Shown here piece after piece: positions 29,283 to 39,429 of a DNA stretch of 64,000 bases. The position numbers and the translations under genes are program-made. The stretch lies in the NCBI GenBank assembly GCA_029256105.1, contig JAQSYO010000012.1:1-64000 (forward strand). Reading direction: 5' to 3'. Every line of letters begins with the position of its first letter. Within the stretch, counting starts at the first letter, position 1. The notes beneath the pieces are model-generated. The model was given only the letters and a program-made list of their open reading frames with translations, did not search any database and had not been told where the DNA came from. Source of the DNA: Herbinix sp. Its GTDB lineage: Bacteria; Bacillota; Clostridia; Lachnospirales; Lachnospiraceae.

Positions 29283-30296
29283 ATGTTAAATATCGGTATT
29301 ATTGGCGCTGGAAGAATCGGTAAAGTCCATGCGGAAAGTATTACTTATCATGTAAAGGAGGCTAGGGTTGCTGCTATTGCGGATCCTTTCATGAATGAAG
29401 CAACGATTTCGTGGGCTACTAGCTTAGGTATTCAAAAGGTAACGACGAACTATCAGGATATTTTAAATGACAATAACATTGATGCTGTGTTGATTTGTTC
29501 CTCTACAGATACTCACGCTGATATCGCAATTGAAGCTATAAAAGCAAATAAACATGTCTTCTGTGAAAAACCTATTTCTCAGGATTTATCTAAAATTAAA
29601 GCAGTTATGGACGCACTAAAGAGTTCTAATGTAAAATTCCAAGTTGGGTTTAATCGTCGTTTTGATCATAACTTTGAGGCAGTACATGCTGCAGTTGCAG
29701 CTGGTACAATTGGTGATGTACATATTGTTAAGGTAACCTCTAGAGATCCTGATGCTCCACCCGTGGAGTATGTAAAAGTATCCGGTGGTATGTTCTTAGA
29801 CATGACGATTCATGATTTTGATATGGTTCGTTATTTAACTTCTAGCGATGTGGTTGAAGTTTATGCCAATGGCACTTCCTTAGTAAACCCTGCAATCAAA
29901 GAGGCTGGCGACATCGATACCGCAATCATCACAATGAAGCTTGCAAATGGTGCCCTTGCTGTAATTGATAACTCTCGTAAGGCAGAGTATGGATATGATC
30001 AACGTGCGGAAGTATTTGGTTCAAAAGGTCAAGTTGCAGTTACAAATGATTCAAATTCTACTGCTGTAATTAGTACCGCCTCCGGTGTGGCTGGTGAAAA
30101 ACCGTTATATTTCTTCTTAGAACGTTATATGGCTTCCTTCTCGAAAGAGGTCTCATTATTTGTGCAGGCAGTTATTCATAATACCGATGTTCCGGTTAAT
30201 ATAAATGACGGTTTACAGCCCGTTCTTATTGCGAAAGCAGCAAAAAAATCCTTGGATGAAAATCGTCCGGTTTTGCTTTCGGAAATCATTATGTAA
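29283..30296 (+). CDS. iolG: Inositol 2-dehydrogenase (Gfo/Idh/MocA family)
   Basis: NIGIIGAGRIGKVHAESI, VFCEKPISQD, FQVGFNRRFD, GGMFLDMTIHDFDM. Confidence 0.95.
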   Translation: MLNIGIIGAGRIGKVHAESITYHVKEARVAAIADPFMNEATISWATSLGIQKVTTNYQDILNDNNIDAVLICSSTDTHADIAIEAIKANKHVFCEKPISQDLSKIKAVMDALKSSNVKFQVGFNRRFDHNFEAVHAAVAAGTIGDVHIVKVTSRDPDAPPVEYVKVSGGMFLDMTIHDFDMVRYLTSSDVVEVYANGTSLVNPAIKEAGDIDTAIITMKLANGALAVIDNSRKAEYGYDQRAEVFGSKGQVAVTNDSNSTAVISTASGVAGEKPLYFFLERYMASFSKEVSLFVQAVIHNTDVPVNINDGLQPVLIAKAAKKSLDENRPVLLSEIIM

Positions 30297-30335
30297 TTTA
30301 CTCATCTTTGATTTTTTGCCCTTCCTATTCTTTGA

Positions 30336-30371
30336 CAGTAGAGTGCGGTTTGTAGAAACCGCACTCTACTG
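30336..30371. terminator. 16-bp perfect hairpin between iolG and mgtC-like gene (convergent terminator)
   Basis: CAGTAGAGTGCGGTTT gtag AAACCGCACTCTACTG followed by TTGTTT. Confidence 0.85.
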
Positions 30372-30439
30372 TTGTTTGAGGGTTTATTTTATTTCACCCC
30401 ATAATCATAATGTTTTTCCCAAATTTGTCCTTGATCCGA

Positions 30440-31120
30440 CTATACTTCTTCAATAAAGTTTATACCTTCAGCACAATTAAGCAGATTTACGATTGATGTA
30501 TGTGGCTGTTTCTTTGGAAGCCGTAATGTAATCAATGCTGCAATTCCAATATCATCAACTGCATTGGATCTTGTAATTTCCAGATCATTTACCTTAATAT
30601 CACGCTCTTTTAAATATTCTACAAACTTACCAATATAAGAAAGCTTTTCAAATTCTACATATAGATTTAATACTTTTGTATCCGCCATTACACGTTCATC
30701 TATATTATGTAATGCAGCCATTGCCACAAATATCATAAAACAGCCAATGATTGCACCGCTGTAATATCCAATTCCAATTGCAAGTCCTATGCAAGCAGCA
30801 GCCCATAGTCCAGCAGCCGTTGTCAAGCCTTTCACACGATTATGTCCCGTTACTATAATTGTTCCTGCACCCAAAAAACCAATTCCACTGATTACTTGTG
30901 CTCCCATTCTTGCCGGATCTCCGGAGCCATATACTTTACATATATATTCGTTGGTCATCATAACTAAGGCAGCACCTAAACATACTAACATATAGGTTCG
31001 AAAACCCGCCGGCCTTTTCTTTCTACCTCTCTCAATTCCGAGAACGCCACCACACAAAAGCGCAAGCACTAATCTTAATAAGGTAGTCAATATTTCTAGC
31101 AAAGATAATTGCTCAAGCAT
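30440..31120 (-). CDS. MgtC/SapB family membrane protein
   Basis: ALLCGGVLGIERGRKKRPAGFRTYMLVCLGAALVMM and GAGTIIVTG signatures. Confidence 0.95.
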   Translation of the reverse strand: MLEQLSLLEILTTLLRLVLALLCGGVLGIERGRKKRPAGFRTYMLVCLGAALVMMTNEYICKVYGSGDPARMGAQVISGIGFLGAGTIIVTGHNRVKGLTTAAGLWAAACIGLAIGIGYYSGAIIGCFMIFVAMAALHNIDERVMADTKVLNLYVEFEKLSYIGKFVEYLKERDIKVNDLEITRSNAVDDIGIAALITLRLPKKQPHTSIVNLLNCAEGINFIEEV

Positions 31121-31265
31121 TCCATTACCCTCTTTCTATTTGCTTGTTTTTATATGATTGTTAATGTTTTATATAAACCTTTTTGTAACTCCGGGGCTGT
31201 TTCACAACAACCCCAGCTTCAACTATTAATAGCGATTGACTAGTTAAATCATAAGCTTATTTCTC

Positions 31266-33449
31266 TTAGATCGCTACGATATGAATTAATTTACCCAGAT
31301 AATCTCCCCACATATTTGCAATGTTGATTCCTGCGTACATTAAAGCTCCACCGCTAAGTTCTTCACCCGTTTCTTCAATTCGGTATATCGTGTCTTTTAA
31401 TAGCCCCTTTAGGTAAACTCTTCTTGTTCGATAATTTGGCCGTGCCGATACTTGTATATACGTAATCAGTGCTTCTTTTCCATCCTTTGATACCACACCA
31501 TAACAATCATATTCGTGATTATCATGATAAGAAGCAATGCGATAATAATTACCATTACGCACCAAATCATTATATTTATGATACATTGCTACCTGCTCCG
31601 GAATCATATCCCTATCTTCCTTTGGAATCTTAGTGATATCCAGTTCGTATCCAAACGTTCCAGCAAGCGCTACATAGCCTCTTGTTGAAAAAGGAGTACT
31701 TCTTCCGTTGGAATGACTCGGACAATCAGCAATATGTGATCCCATAGAAGATAGCGGGTAGATAAGAGCAGTTCCTTCTTGTATTCTTAAGCGCTCAATT
31801 GCATCCGTATCATCCGAGCACCAGATTTGAGGGCTGTAATATAGCATACCGGGATCAAATCTTCCTCCACCACTGGAACAGTTTTCAAGTAGTATATGGG
31901 GAAAATCGTGTGTGAGTCGTTCTTGTAATTCATATAAGCCAAGCACATAACGATGGTATAGTTCTCCCTGTCTATCCTCTGCAAGACAAATGCTTCCAAG
32001 ATCAGTAAGAGCACGGTTCATATCCCATTTAACATATTCAATATTCGCATCGGTTAGTATCTTGGATAAACTGCAATAGATGGCATCCCGAACTTCTTTT
32101 CTGGAGATATCAAGAACAAGTTGATTTCTTGCTAATGCGCCGGTACGGCCAGCTATCTGAATGGCATAGTCCGGATGAGCACGGTATAAGTCTGAATCCG
32201 GGGAAATCATCTCTGGTTCGAACCAGATACCTAATTTCATACCCAACTTGTTTACTTCTTCCGTAAGGTGTTTTAGCCCACCCTTTATTTTATTTTCATT
32301 TACTACCCAGTCACCTAGTGCGCAATTATCATCATTTCTTGTGCCAAACCACCCATCATCAATGACAAGCATCTCGATACCAACTTTGGAGGCTTCTTCG
32401 GCTATACTTAGTAATTTATCCGTATCAAAGTCAAAATAGGTTGCTTCCCAGTTATTAATCAATATCGGACGTTTTTTGTCCTTATATTCTCCACGGATTA
32501 AGTGATTACGGTATAAATCATGATAGGTTCTTGTCATACCGCCAATTCCCTCAGAGGAATAAACAAGCACCACTTCCGGAGCAGTAAAAGACTCTCCCGT
32601 CTCTAATTTCCAAGAAAAATCAACCGAATTAATTCCGATTGCTGTCCTGAGCATATTGAATTGAGTAATCTCTGCTTGAGCCATAAAATTACCGGAGTAT
32701 ACCAAATTAAGACCAAATACTTCACCTTGATCCTCATTGGCATCCGGTTCTAAAATGGCCATAAAAGGCTGCTCCTGATGGGAGGATACGCCACGCAAGG
32801 AGGATATCATCTGTTTCCCATCGGTAATCCTTTTTCGGTTAATCATACGTTCCTTCGACCAAAGACCATATAATGTCAGCATATCAAAATCTTTATTATC
32901 CATATCCAGGCACGCCGATAATACTTTCGTTAAATAGATTGCTTCCTTCGAAACATTCACAACTCGAACACTTCTTGCGATTACATCCAAGGCTTCAAAT
33001 ACGGTATATACCAATACAATCCGAAGCTGTAGGCTCTTATCCTCACAGGTTAATTCCAAAGTAGTGCAATCTTTCTCATCGCCAAAGGTCGCCGGGAGGT
33101 CTTGAAGCAACGGTTTTCCCTTATAAATCTCGTGCGATACATAGGATAAGCTGCAAGCCGAATGGCCGGACTTTGTTTTCACACTAAGGCAGGACTCACG
33201 AAAATCTCCAATTCCATGTGTTGAAAATTCCATAGGTAAGGAGTCCATAAATGACACCCTATCTCTATTGTTTTTCGATGGTACAATTTCCTCGCTACGC
33301 ATTAAATAGCGCATGTCCGTATCGATAATGGTTTTACCATAATAGATGTGACCAATAAAATTTTCTTCATCCACAATACCGATCATATAAGTAGATTTTG
33401 GTGTGTCAAGTTTAAAGACACGATTCTTTTCATAATATTGAATTCCCAT
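31266..33449 (-). CDS. GH36 alpha-galactosidase
   Basis: VIDDGWFG, KLGIWFEPEMISPDSDLYRAHPDY, YVKWDMNR nucleophile motif, CSSGGGRFDPGMLYYSPQIWCSDDTD; start at ATG 33449 after GGAGG. Confidence 0.95.
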   Translation of the reverse strand: MGIQYYEKNRVFKLDTPKSTYMIGIVDEENFIGHIYYGKTIIDTDMRYLMRSEEIVPSKNNRDRVSFMDSLPMEFSTHGIGDFRESCLSVKTKSGHSACSLSYVSHEIYKGKPLLQDLPATFGDEKDCTTLELTCEDKSLQLRIVLVYTVFEALDVIARSVRVVNVSKEAIYLTKVLSACLDMDNKDFDMLTLYGLWSKERMINRKRITDGKQMISSLRGVSSHQEQPFMAILEPDANEDQGEVFGLNLVYSGNFMAQAEITQFNMLRTAIGINSVDFSWKLETGESFTAPEVVLVYSSEGIGGMTRTYHDLYRNHLIRGEYKDKKRPILINNWEATYFDFDTDKLLSIAEEASKVGIEMLVIDDGWFGTRNDDNCALGDWVVNENKIKGGLKHLTEEVNKLGMKLGIWFEPEMISPDSDLYRAHPDYAIQIAGRTGALARNQLVLDISRKEVRDAIYCSLSKILTDANIEYVKWDMNRALTDLGSICLAEDRQGELYHRYVLGLYELQERLTHDFPHILLENCSSGGGRFDPGMLYYSPQIWCSDDTDAIERLRIQEGTALIYPLSSMGSHIADCPSHSNGRSTPFSTRGYVALAGTFGYELDITKIPKEDRDMIPEQVAMYHKYNDLVRNGNYYRIASYHDNHEYDCYGVVSKDGKEALITYIQVSARPNYRTRRVYLKGLLKDTIYRIEETGEELSGGALMYAGINIANMWGDYLGKLIHIVAI

Positions 33450-33547
33450 TGCAACCTCCATTTAATTACTATCTCACCTACACAAGTTTGAGTAAGAATA
33501 GTCAATTATGTTTATACAATACACTTACTCGTTCCAAAGGGATTATC

Positions 33548-34378
33548 CTAGATTTCGATTGACATACCATCGTAAGAAACAAGGAAACCATATTTATCCG
33601 CTTCAGTAACCATTTGGTCATGAAGCCAAAGTCCATTATGGGAAAAATGATTTACAACCCATACCGTGTTCTCATCCCCAAGTCCAAGCTCCGTCAGACG
33701 TTGTTTTTCCTTAACCGCATCAATTAATCCCATGTGATTTTTCCCATCCGGCTCGCTTTGCGTTGTGCAATCCAAGCTTACCAAATCAAGATGAACCTTA
33801 TTTGCTTTCAAATATTCAATGGTTTGTTCCGGAAATGCTCCTGTATCGTGTGCATAAAGTATCGTTTTACCATCCTGGGTAACTTGATAAAATAAACACT
33901 CTTCCTTTTTATCATGTAAAGCTAAAAGCGGAACGACAATATAATCTTTTATGGCGATAGGTTGAAAGGGTTCAGCATAATGAAATTTGAATTTGGATTT
34001 ATCTTCTCCCTCCTCAACACCAGGAACATCCATCCATATTTTTTCCTTCACTCTGTTGTTACCATAGACTTGAAAGATATTCGGTCTTTCGTGAGCAAAG
34101 GGATCTCGTAACAATTCGATCTCTGATGCATTAAAATGGTCCGAATGACTATGTGTTACCAAAAGGTTATCAACGGTACTAAGATCAAGCCCATAAACTA
34201 TACAATGCATATTGGTATCCGGTGTAAGATCAATTAATAGATCCTCATTAATCAAAGCTTGAGACCTTGTTCTTATATTTTTCCCTTTTAAATCTCGAGC
34301 AGCTTTGCATAAATCACAATTGCAAAACAAACCCGGCCAACCCTCTCCGGCTGCCGTTCCATAATAAGTTAATTTCAA
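33548..34378 (-). CDS. MBL-fold metallo-hydrolase (PhnP-like)
   Basis: THSHSDHF metal motif; N-terminal GTAAGEGWPGLFCNCDLCKAARDL. Confidence 0.85.
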   Translation of the reverse strand: MKLTYYGTAAGEGWPGLFCNCDLCKAARDLKGKNIRTRSQALINEDLLIDLTPDTNMHCIVYGLDLSTVDNLLVTHSHSDHFNASEIELLRDPFAHERPNIFQVYGNNRVKEKIWMDVPGVEEGEDKSKFKFHYAEPFQPIAIKDYIVVPLLALHDKKEECLFYQVTQDGKTILYAHDTGAFPEQTIEYLKANKVHLDLVSLDCTTQSEPDGKNHMGLIDAVKEKQRLTELGLGDENTVWVVNHFSHNGLWLHDQMVTEADKYGFLVSYDGMSIEI

Positions 34379-34499
34379 TATTTTCTCCTGCCTTTCCGCA
34401 TATAAGTAACCCTGTTCCTTATTTAAAACAAACAGTAGAATGAAAGTATCACTAGCATTCTACTGTCACAATTTGAACATATCCTATGTTCTTATTATT

Positions 34500-37025
34500 T
34501 TAAACCTTTTTTGTTAGAAGAAATGAATAAATTCCATATGGTTTCACATGAAAAGCATGTTCGTCTAAAGAGATTATTCCATCAACTCTATTCATTAAGT
34601 CAATCGGTGTGATCGAATAATTATTTATATGGAATTTTCTCCATGCCTCTTCTCCTAAAAGATCTTTAAATCTTAATATGATATTACCATCCTCTACTCT
34701 CGCGTTAATTAATTGCATATGTTCAGGGAATATACCAAACTCTTTGGTTAATTGATTTCCCGTAAGTTCAATACCTTCTTTTATCATTACTGCTTTTTCC
34801 AAGTTAAGGACTTCTTGCTCTTTATCATATCCGAACAACACATAACGATAACATAGGTCTCCACCAATCCATTGAGGAAAATTCGTTCCCCACATATTAT
34901 TGAACAGATTGAAATACATAACTGGTTCTACCGGAGTTTTATATTCTTTCAAATATTTATAAATTCCAGTGTCACCTAGCGAAACCAGAGGAGAATCCTT
35001 CGATACCACACATATTCCATTCTGATTTCCCATAGCAGAGATATAATTTTCCAAGCAATAAAACACGTGATTTGCGTCTTCTTGAATGTCATTCGCTGGA
35101 TCTAATACTACATTCGCTTTATTTATGAGATAGTGGGGTGAATTCTCCGCTAAGGGAATTAGGAAGGAGCCTGATTCTATGTATGGGGTTTCCTTTTTAT
35201 TCTTTAACCTCAAATTAACATATAATTCGTCCCCAGCTGGTGGCAAGGTCACCTCTATCGTAATCTGCTCAGCATCTCCATATTTCTCGACACTCTCCGT
35301 ATTTACATAGCGGAAAATAACAGTATCATTTTCAATTGAAAAGGATTGATACGTCGGGTTATAAGTTTTATGTTCACATTCCGGATAAGCTTCTCTTCCA
35401 TAATCTTGAACTCCCCAGGTAGAAAAGCGATATGCATAATCTTTTAAGTAGGTTGTTATCTCACTAATTCCATATCGATCATATTGATAAGAAAAGATTG
35501 ATTTTTGATTGCATTGTTTTAATACAACTGCATTCATTTTCTTATCATATAATTGTACGATATCACCGGTAATCTCCGAAAACCTCATGGAATAACGATG
35601 ATTCTCAATCGTAACAAAATTATCCATTCTTTTTATTGCAAGCTTTCCCTTCGGGGAATAGGTATCAACAATACGAAAGGGGATTGTGATAAACGAAGGT
35701 ATTTTCTTTACAAAACAAGCCCATTCTCCATCTATTTTCGTGATTTGAAGTATCTCGTTATTCATTTCTATAGCACAATCGGTAAAGTCTCGGTTCAAAT
35801 CTTTGAGTGATACCCAACCGGTAAATTCACTGCTATTAGGATTAAACATGGAGCTTACAGAATTACTTTTACTTTCCACCAGTAATTTCAACTCTTGAAC
35901 GGCAAGATCACTTTGGTACACTCTATCTCTCTGCTCCTGCCAGGAAGCCTCCATAAATTGATAGTTCTTTGCACTTTTTTCCTTTAAAAAATCCTTCTTA
36001 CGATACACACGGTCTTTGCCAAGCCACGTTTTTACATCCGCACCCCAGGTATGCTCCTCAAACAGACTGACCTCTTCGTAATACCGATTTAGTATCTCAG
36101 CAGCTTGATCCGTCTTATGTTCAGAATTCTCCAAATATTGTTTTGCTACCATCGCTTGAAGTCTTTTGCTTTTTTCTCTTTCCTCTCGAATTTTGCCAAC
36201 TTCCGCCGGATAGGAGCCAATCCCGTGAATCCAAGTATCCGCCAAATCCTTTGTTATCGTAGGAAGATCCTTTAAGTCACACTTTGATAAATCATTATAG
36301 AAATCATCCATAGTACCACATACGATTTCTGCCTCAGGATATTTTTTCTGTATGCGTTTCACCAAACTTTCAATCACTTCAACTGATTGAGGACCACAAT
36401 TATCTTGTGTCTGCATCAAGGCCATCCACACTGGATAATCCCAATCTTCAGGAGGAAGCAGCGAAGTTCCATATCCACCCTTGCTATACATTGTCAACAC
36501 ACGCTCACCACTTACCGCCTGCCAATGAAACAGGAAGGGCAGCTTTGGTGGATTGGCAAATTCATTACATCCAAGATGCAGAAATTTCACTCCTGCTCCG
36601 CTTAAAATAGCCGGCAGCATGATCCCATGCCCTGGAACATCCGTCATTTTAGCAGAAATTGAATAAGGTTTTTGATAGACATTCGAGAGTTCTCGTCCGA
36701 AACGAAGACCCTCAATATATTCCTCCGCACTGCAAAAATCGGTATGGGAGGTAAATGGTAACGCATGCCATACAATTTGACCTCGTGTTATTAATAAGTC
36801 CAGTTCGTTTTTCAAGTCTGCACTGCATCGCTCCGTTATTATCTTAAGAGGCCATGCCGGCATAGTCCATACATATTGCAGCTTGCCCATATGTTGCGTT
36901 GCTTTGCAGGTGGCGATTACCTCTTTTAACATTGAATTAGCATAATTATCAATTACCCTTGAGGATAAATCGGTAAATCCAATATCAAAATGTGTTTTAA
37001 ATACAAGTATTATTTTCTTAACCAT
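34500..37025 (-). CDS. DUF5054-like protein with GH38-type fold
   Basis: N-terminal FKTHFDIGFTDL; TDVPGHGIMLPAILSGAGVKFLHLG parallels the GH38 [25 protein letters not shown]; start trimmed to MVKKIIL. Confidence 0.7.
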   Translation of the reverse strand: MVKKIILVFKTHFDIGFTDLSSRVIDNYANSMLKEVIATCKATQHMGKLQYVWTMPAWPLKIITERCSADLKNELDLLITRGQIVWHALPFTSHTDFCSAEEYIEGLRFGRELSNVYQKPYSISAKMTDVPGHGIMLPAILSGAGVKFLHLGCNEFANPPKLPFLFHWQAVSGERVLTMYSKGGYGTSLLPPEDWDYPVWMALMQTQDNCGPQSVEVIESLVKRIQKKYPEAEIVCGTMDDFYNDLSKCDLKDLPTITKDLADTWIHGIGSYPAEVGKIREEREKSKRLQAMVAKQYLENSEHKTDQAAEILNRYYEEVSLFEEHTWGADVKTWLGKDRVYRKKDFLKEKSAKNYQFMEASWQEQRDRVYQSDLAVQELKLLVESKSNSVSSMFNPNSSEFTGWVSLKDLNRDFTDCAIEMNNEILQITKIDGEWACFVKKIPSFITIPFRIVDTYSPKGKLAIKRMDNFVTIENHRYSMRFSEITGDIVQLYDKKMNAVVLKQCNQKSIFSYQYDRYGISEITTYLKDYAYRFSTWGVQDYGREAYPECEHKTYNPTYQSFSIENDTVIFRYVNTESVEKYGDAEQITIEVTLPPAGDELYVNLRLKNKKETPYIESGSFLIPLAENSPHYLINKANVVLDPANDIQEDANHVFYCLENYISAMGNQNGICVVSKDSPLVSLGDTGIYKYLKEYKTPVEPVMYFNLFNNMWGTNFPQWIGGDLCYRYVLFGYDKEQEVLNLEKAVMIKEGIELTGNQLTKEFGIFPEHMQLINARVEDGNIILRFKDLLGEEAWRKFHINNYSITPIDLMNRVDGIISLDEHAFHVKPYGIYSFLLTKKV

Positions 37026-37142
37026 AGGAACCTCTCTTTTCACTTCTTTATCTTTTCTCTTTCTGACATGGTTCATATCGTAATATTACGAAGATATTGT
37101 TTCCTTTGGCCTATCTGTCAAATGTATTTAGATGGTCTGGGC

Positions 37143-37802
37143 TTATAACAAACCCAAACCCTTTAGCAATTTGTTAATTCTTCCGGGAATAATTACAACA
37201 AGCTCTTCCCAGGACACAATAATATTCTCCTCATATGGCACCAGATAAAATTCATGTTTTGGTTCAAAAGAAAACTGTTCTCTGATATAGGAGCACACTT
37301 GATAATCTATGTACGAATTTTTCATTATCAAGCCTTTAAACATATCCTTCACCAATAAACCATCAATTCCTGCCAGCTTATTACAAGAGGCTTCATATTC
37401 ACCGAACAACTTAAATAAATTTCCATCCGGAAACATAGCATGCTTCCCTGGCTGTACATAAATTGGCAAATGGGTCTCATCCTCGATAGCCCTCGTATAA
37501 CGATAACAATTCATATAGGATCCGTGTGCGCTTGCTTCACCATCACACACTTTGCCTTCATGGTCAACATATACCCAAAAATGTTCCAAATCGTACATAT
37601 GCTGAATGTCATAATCATAATAAAGCTGATATTCAATCACAAAAGAAACCTTTTCTTCCTCAATCCAAATATCACGATCAAAGGATGGACTTCTTTGGGA
37701 CTTGTGAAGCACACTGTATCCAATCTGATCGATTGAAAACGGTTCGTTTTTATCAAAATAAAGATGTGGTGCATACATTATTGCTAATTCTTTATCTGTC
37801 AT
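37143..37802 (-). CDS. Conserved hypothetical protein (219 aa), glycan-locus associated
   Basis: Long ORF in the same-strand cluster; HFWVYVDHEGKVCDGEASAHGSY motif not confidently assigned. Confidence 0.7.
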   Translation of the reverse strand: MTDKELAIMYAPHLYFDKNEPFSIDQIGYSVLHKSQRSPSFDRDIWIEEEKVSFVIEYQLYYDYDIQHMYDLEHFWVYVDHEGKVCDGEASAHGSYMNCYRYTRAIEDETHLPIYVQPGKHAMFPDGNLFKLFGEYEASCNKLAGIDGLLVKDMFKGLIMKNSYIDYQVCSYIREQFSFEPKHEFYLVPYEENIIVSWEELVVIIPGRINKLLKGLGLL

Positions 37803-37818
37803 TTATACCTCCGTGTAC

Positions 37819-38385
37819 TTACGAATTTTTCACTAAGGATTTTGTCAAGATTAACCTGTTTTTGTACTGTAGATCCAATTGCTCCAGCAAATCATACAGC
37901 TCGGTAGGCTTTGCTGCTACGTAGTCTGGTGTTTCTTCTTCTTTTTCCGGCTGCATTACATAGCGCGGGCTGCAACTAAGTAAAATCGAGGTAATCCCTA
38001 TTCTATTAGCTCCTACAATATCTCTTTTGATATTGTTTCCAATCATAACAATGCGGGGTTTATCACATTCCTTTAGTCCTAACTCCTTCATCGCATGCAA
38101 AAACATTATCTCGGAAGGTTTTTCATAACCTAATTCTCCGGAAATTGCCTTGGCAGCAAAACAATAGTCCAAACCATTTTCGGTATAGATATTGTCAAAG
38201 GATGTTTTTGTTCCGTCTGCTACCAAGGCAATGGTATATCCGCTTTGATGCAGTTTTACCAGTGTCTCGCCAGCTCCTTCCAGCATTTTCGCATGAAGGA
38301 CTGTTCCATTTTCATCTTTTATCTCGGTAGATTCATCGACAATGGTATCTCCACTGTCAATAAATACGATCAGATCTTTTCTCAT
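37819..38385 (-). CDS. HAD-superfamily protein with atypical motif I
   Basis: FIDSGDTIVDE motif I, ELGYEKPSEIMFLHAMKEL, MIGNNIKRDIVGANRIGI motif IV. Confidence 0.85.
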   Translation of the reverse strand: MRKDLIVFIDSGDTIVDESTEIKDENGTVLHAKMLEGAGETLVKLHQSGYTIALVADGTKTSFDNIYTENGLDYCFAAKAISGELGYEKPSEIMFLHAMKELGLKECDKPRIVMIGNNIKRDIVGANRIGITSILLSCSPRYVMQPEKEEETPDYVAAKPTELYDLLEQLDLQYKNRLILTKSLVKNS

Positions 38386-38424
38386 ATAAGTTCAACCCGT
38401 ATCCTGTAATGTACAATCAATATC

Positions 38425-39417
38425 CTATTCATGTACAATGCCAACCAGCTTCAATTCATCTGCTCTATGGCATGCCACAAGATGTCCCGGCTCCTTTTCT
38501 ATAAATTCAACCTCGTCGGTTTTACATTTGTCGATGCAATATTGGCATCTCGTGTGAAAAAAACATCCTGATGGAGGATTCGCTGGATTAGGTATCTCTC
38601 CTTGCAGCGGAATGCGCTCCATTATAATTGTAGGATCCGCAATTGGTACTGCTGATAATAACGCTTGGGTATAGGGATGAAGTGGAGATTTAAATAACTG
38701 TTCCGAAGACGTGTATTCCACCATCTTACCAAGATACATTACTCCAACTTTATCCGATATATGCTCAATAACAGATAAATCATGGCTTATAAATAGATAG
38801 GTTAATTGCAATTCCTCTTGCAAGTCCTTAAGTAAATTAACAACCTGAGCTTGCACCGAAACGTCAAGTGCAGATACCGCCTCATCACACACGATCAAAC
38901 GCGGATAGAGCACCAATGCTCTGGCGATTCCAATCCTTTGCCTCTGTCCACCCGAAAAAGCATGTGGGTAACGTTTTAGGTAACTGGGATTTAACCCCAC
39001 CTTAACAGCAATGCTTTTCACTCGCTCTTCAATTTCCTTCTTCGTAAGCTTGTAATTTGCTTTCAAGGGTTCTGATATAATATCAAAAACCGTCATACGT
39101 GGATCCAAGGAAGAAAACGGGTCCTGAAATATCATTTGTATTTCTTTTCTCACGGTTTTCATTTCTTTTTGATCAATTTTTTGTAAATCATATTCATTTC
39201 CGTCTTCTGCCAAATAGAGTACTTCGCCTTCTGTCGCTTCGATAGCACGGACAATACAGCGTCCAAGCGTCGTCTTGCCACAACCAGACTCCCCAACGAT
39301 ACCAACGGTTTCGCCTCTTTTTACTTCGAAGCTAACCTTATTAACCGCTTTCACATTCACTTTTTTTGAGGAGAATGTCTTGCTCATTTCCTTAATCTTT
39401 AAAATTGTCTCCGGCAT
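38425..39417 (-). CDS. Oligopeptide/oligosaccharide ABC transporter ATP-binding protein (OppF-like)
   Basis: Walker A GESGCGKTTLGR, FSGGQRQRIGIARAL, C-terminal Cys-containing Opp extension. Confidence 0.96.
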   Translation of the reverse strand: MPETILKIKEMSKTFSSKKVNVKAVNKVSFEVKRGETVGIVGESGCGKTTLGRCIVRAIEATEGEVLYLAEDGNEYDLQKIDQKEMKTVRKEIQMIFQDPFSSLDPRMTVFDIISEPLKANYKLTKKEIEERVKSIAVKVGLNPSYLKRYPHAFSGGQRQRIGIARALVLYPRLIVCDEAVSALDVSVQAQVVNLLKDLQEELQLTYLFISHDLSVIEHISDKVGVMYLGKMVEYTSSEQLFKSPLHPYTQALLSAVPIADPTIIMERIPLQGEIPNPANPPSGCFFHTRCQYCIDKCKTDEVEFIEKEPGHLVACHRADELKLVGIVHE

Positions 39418-39429
39418 AACAAACCCTCC

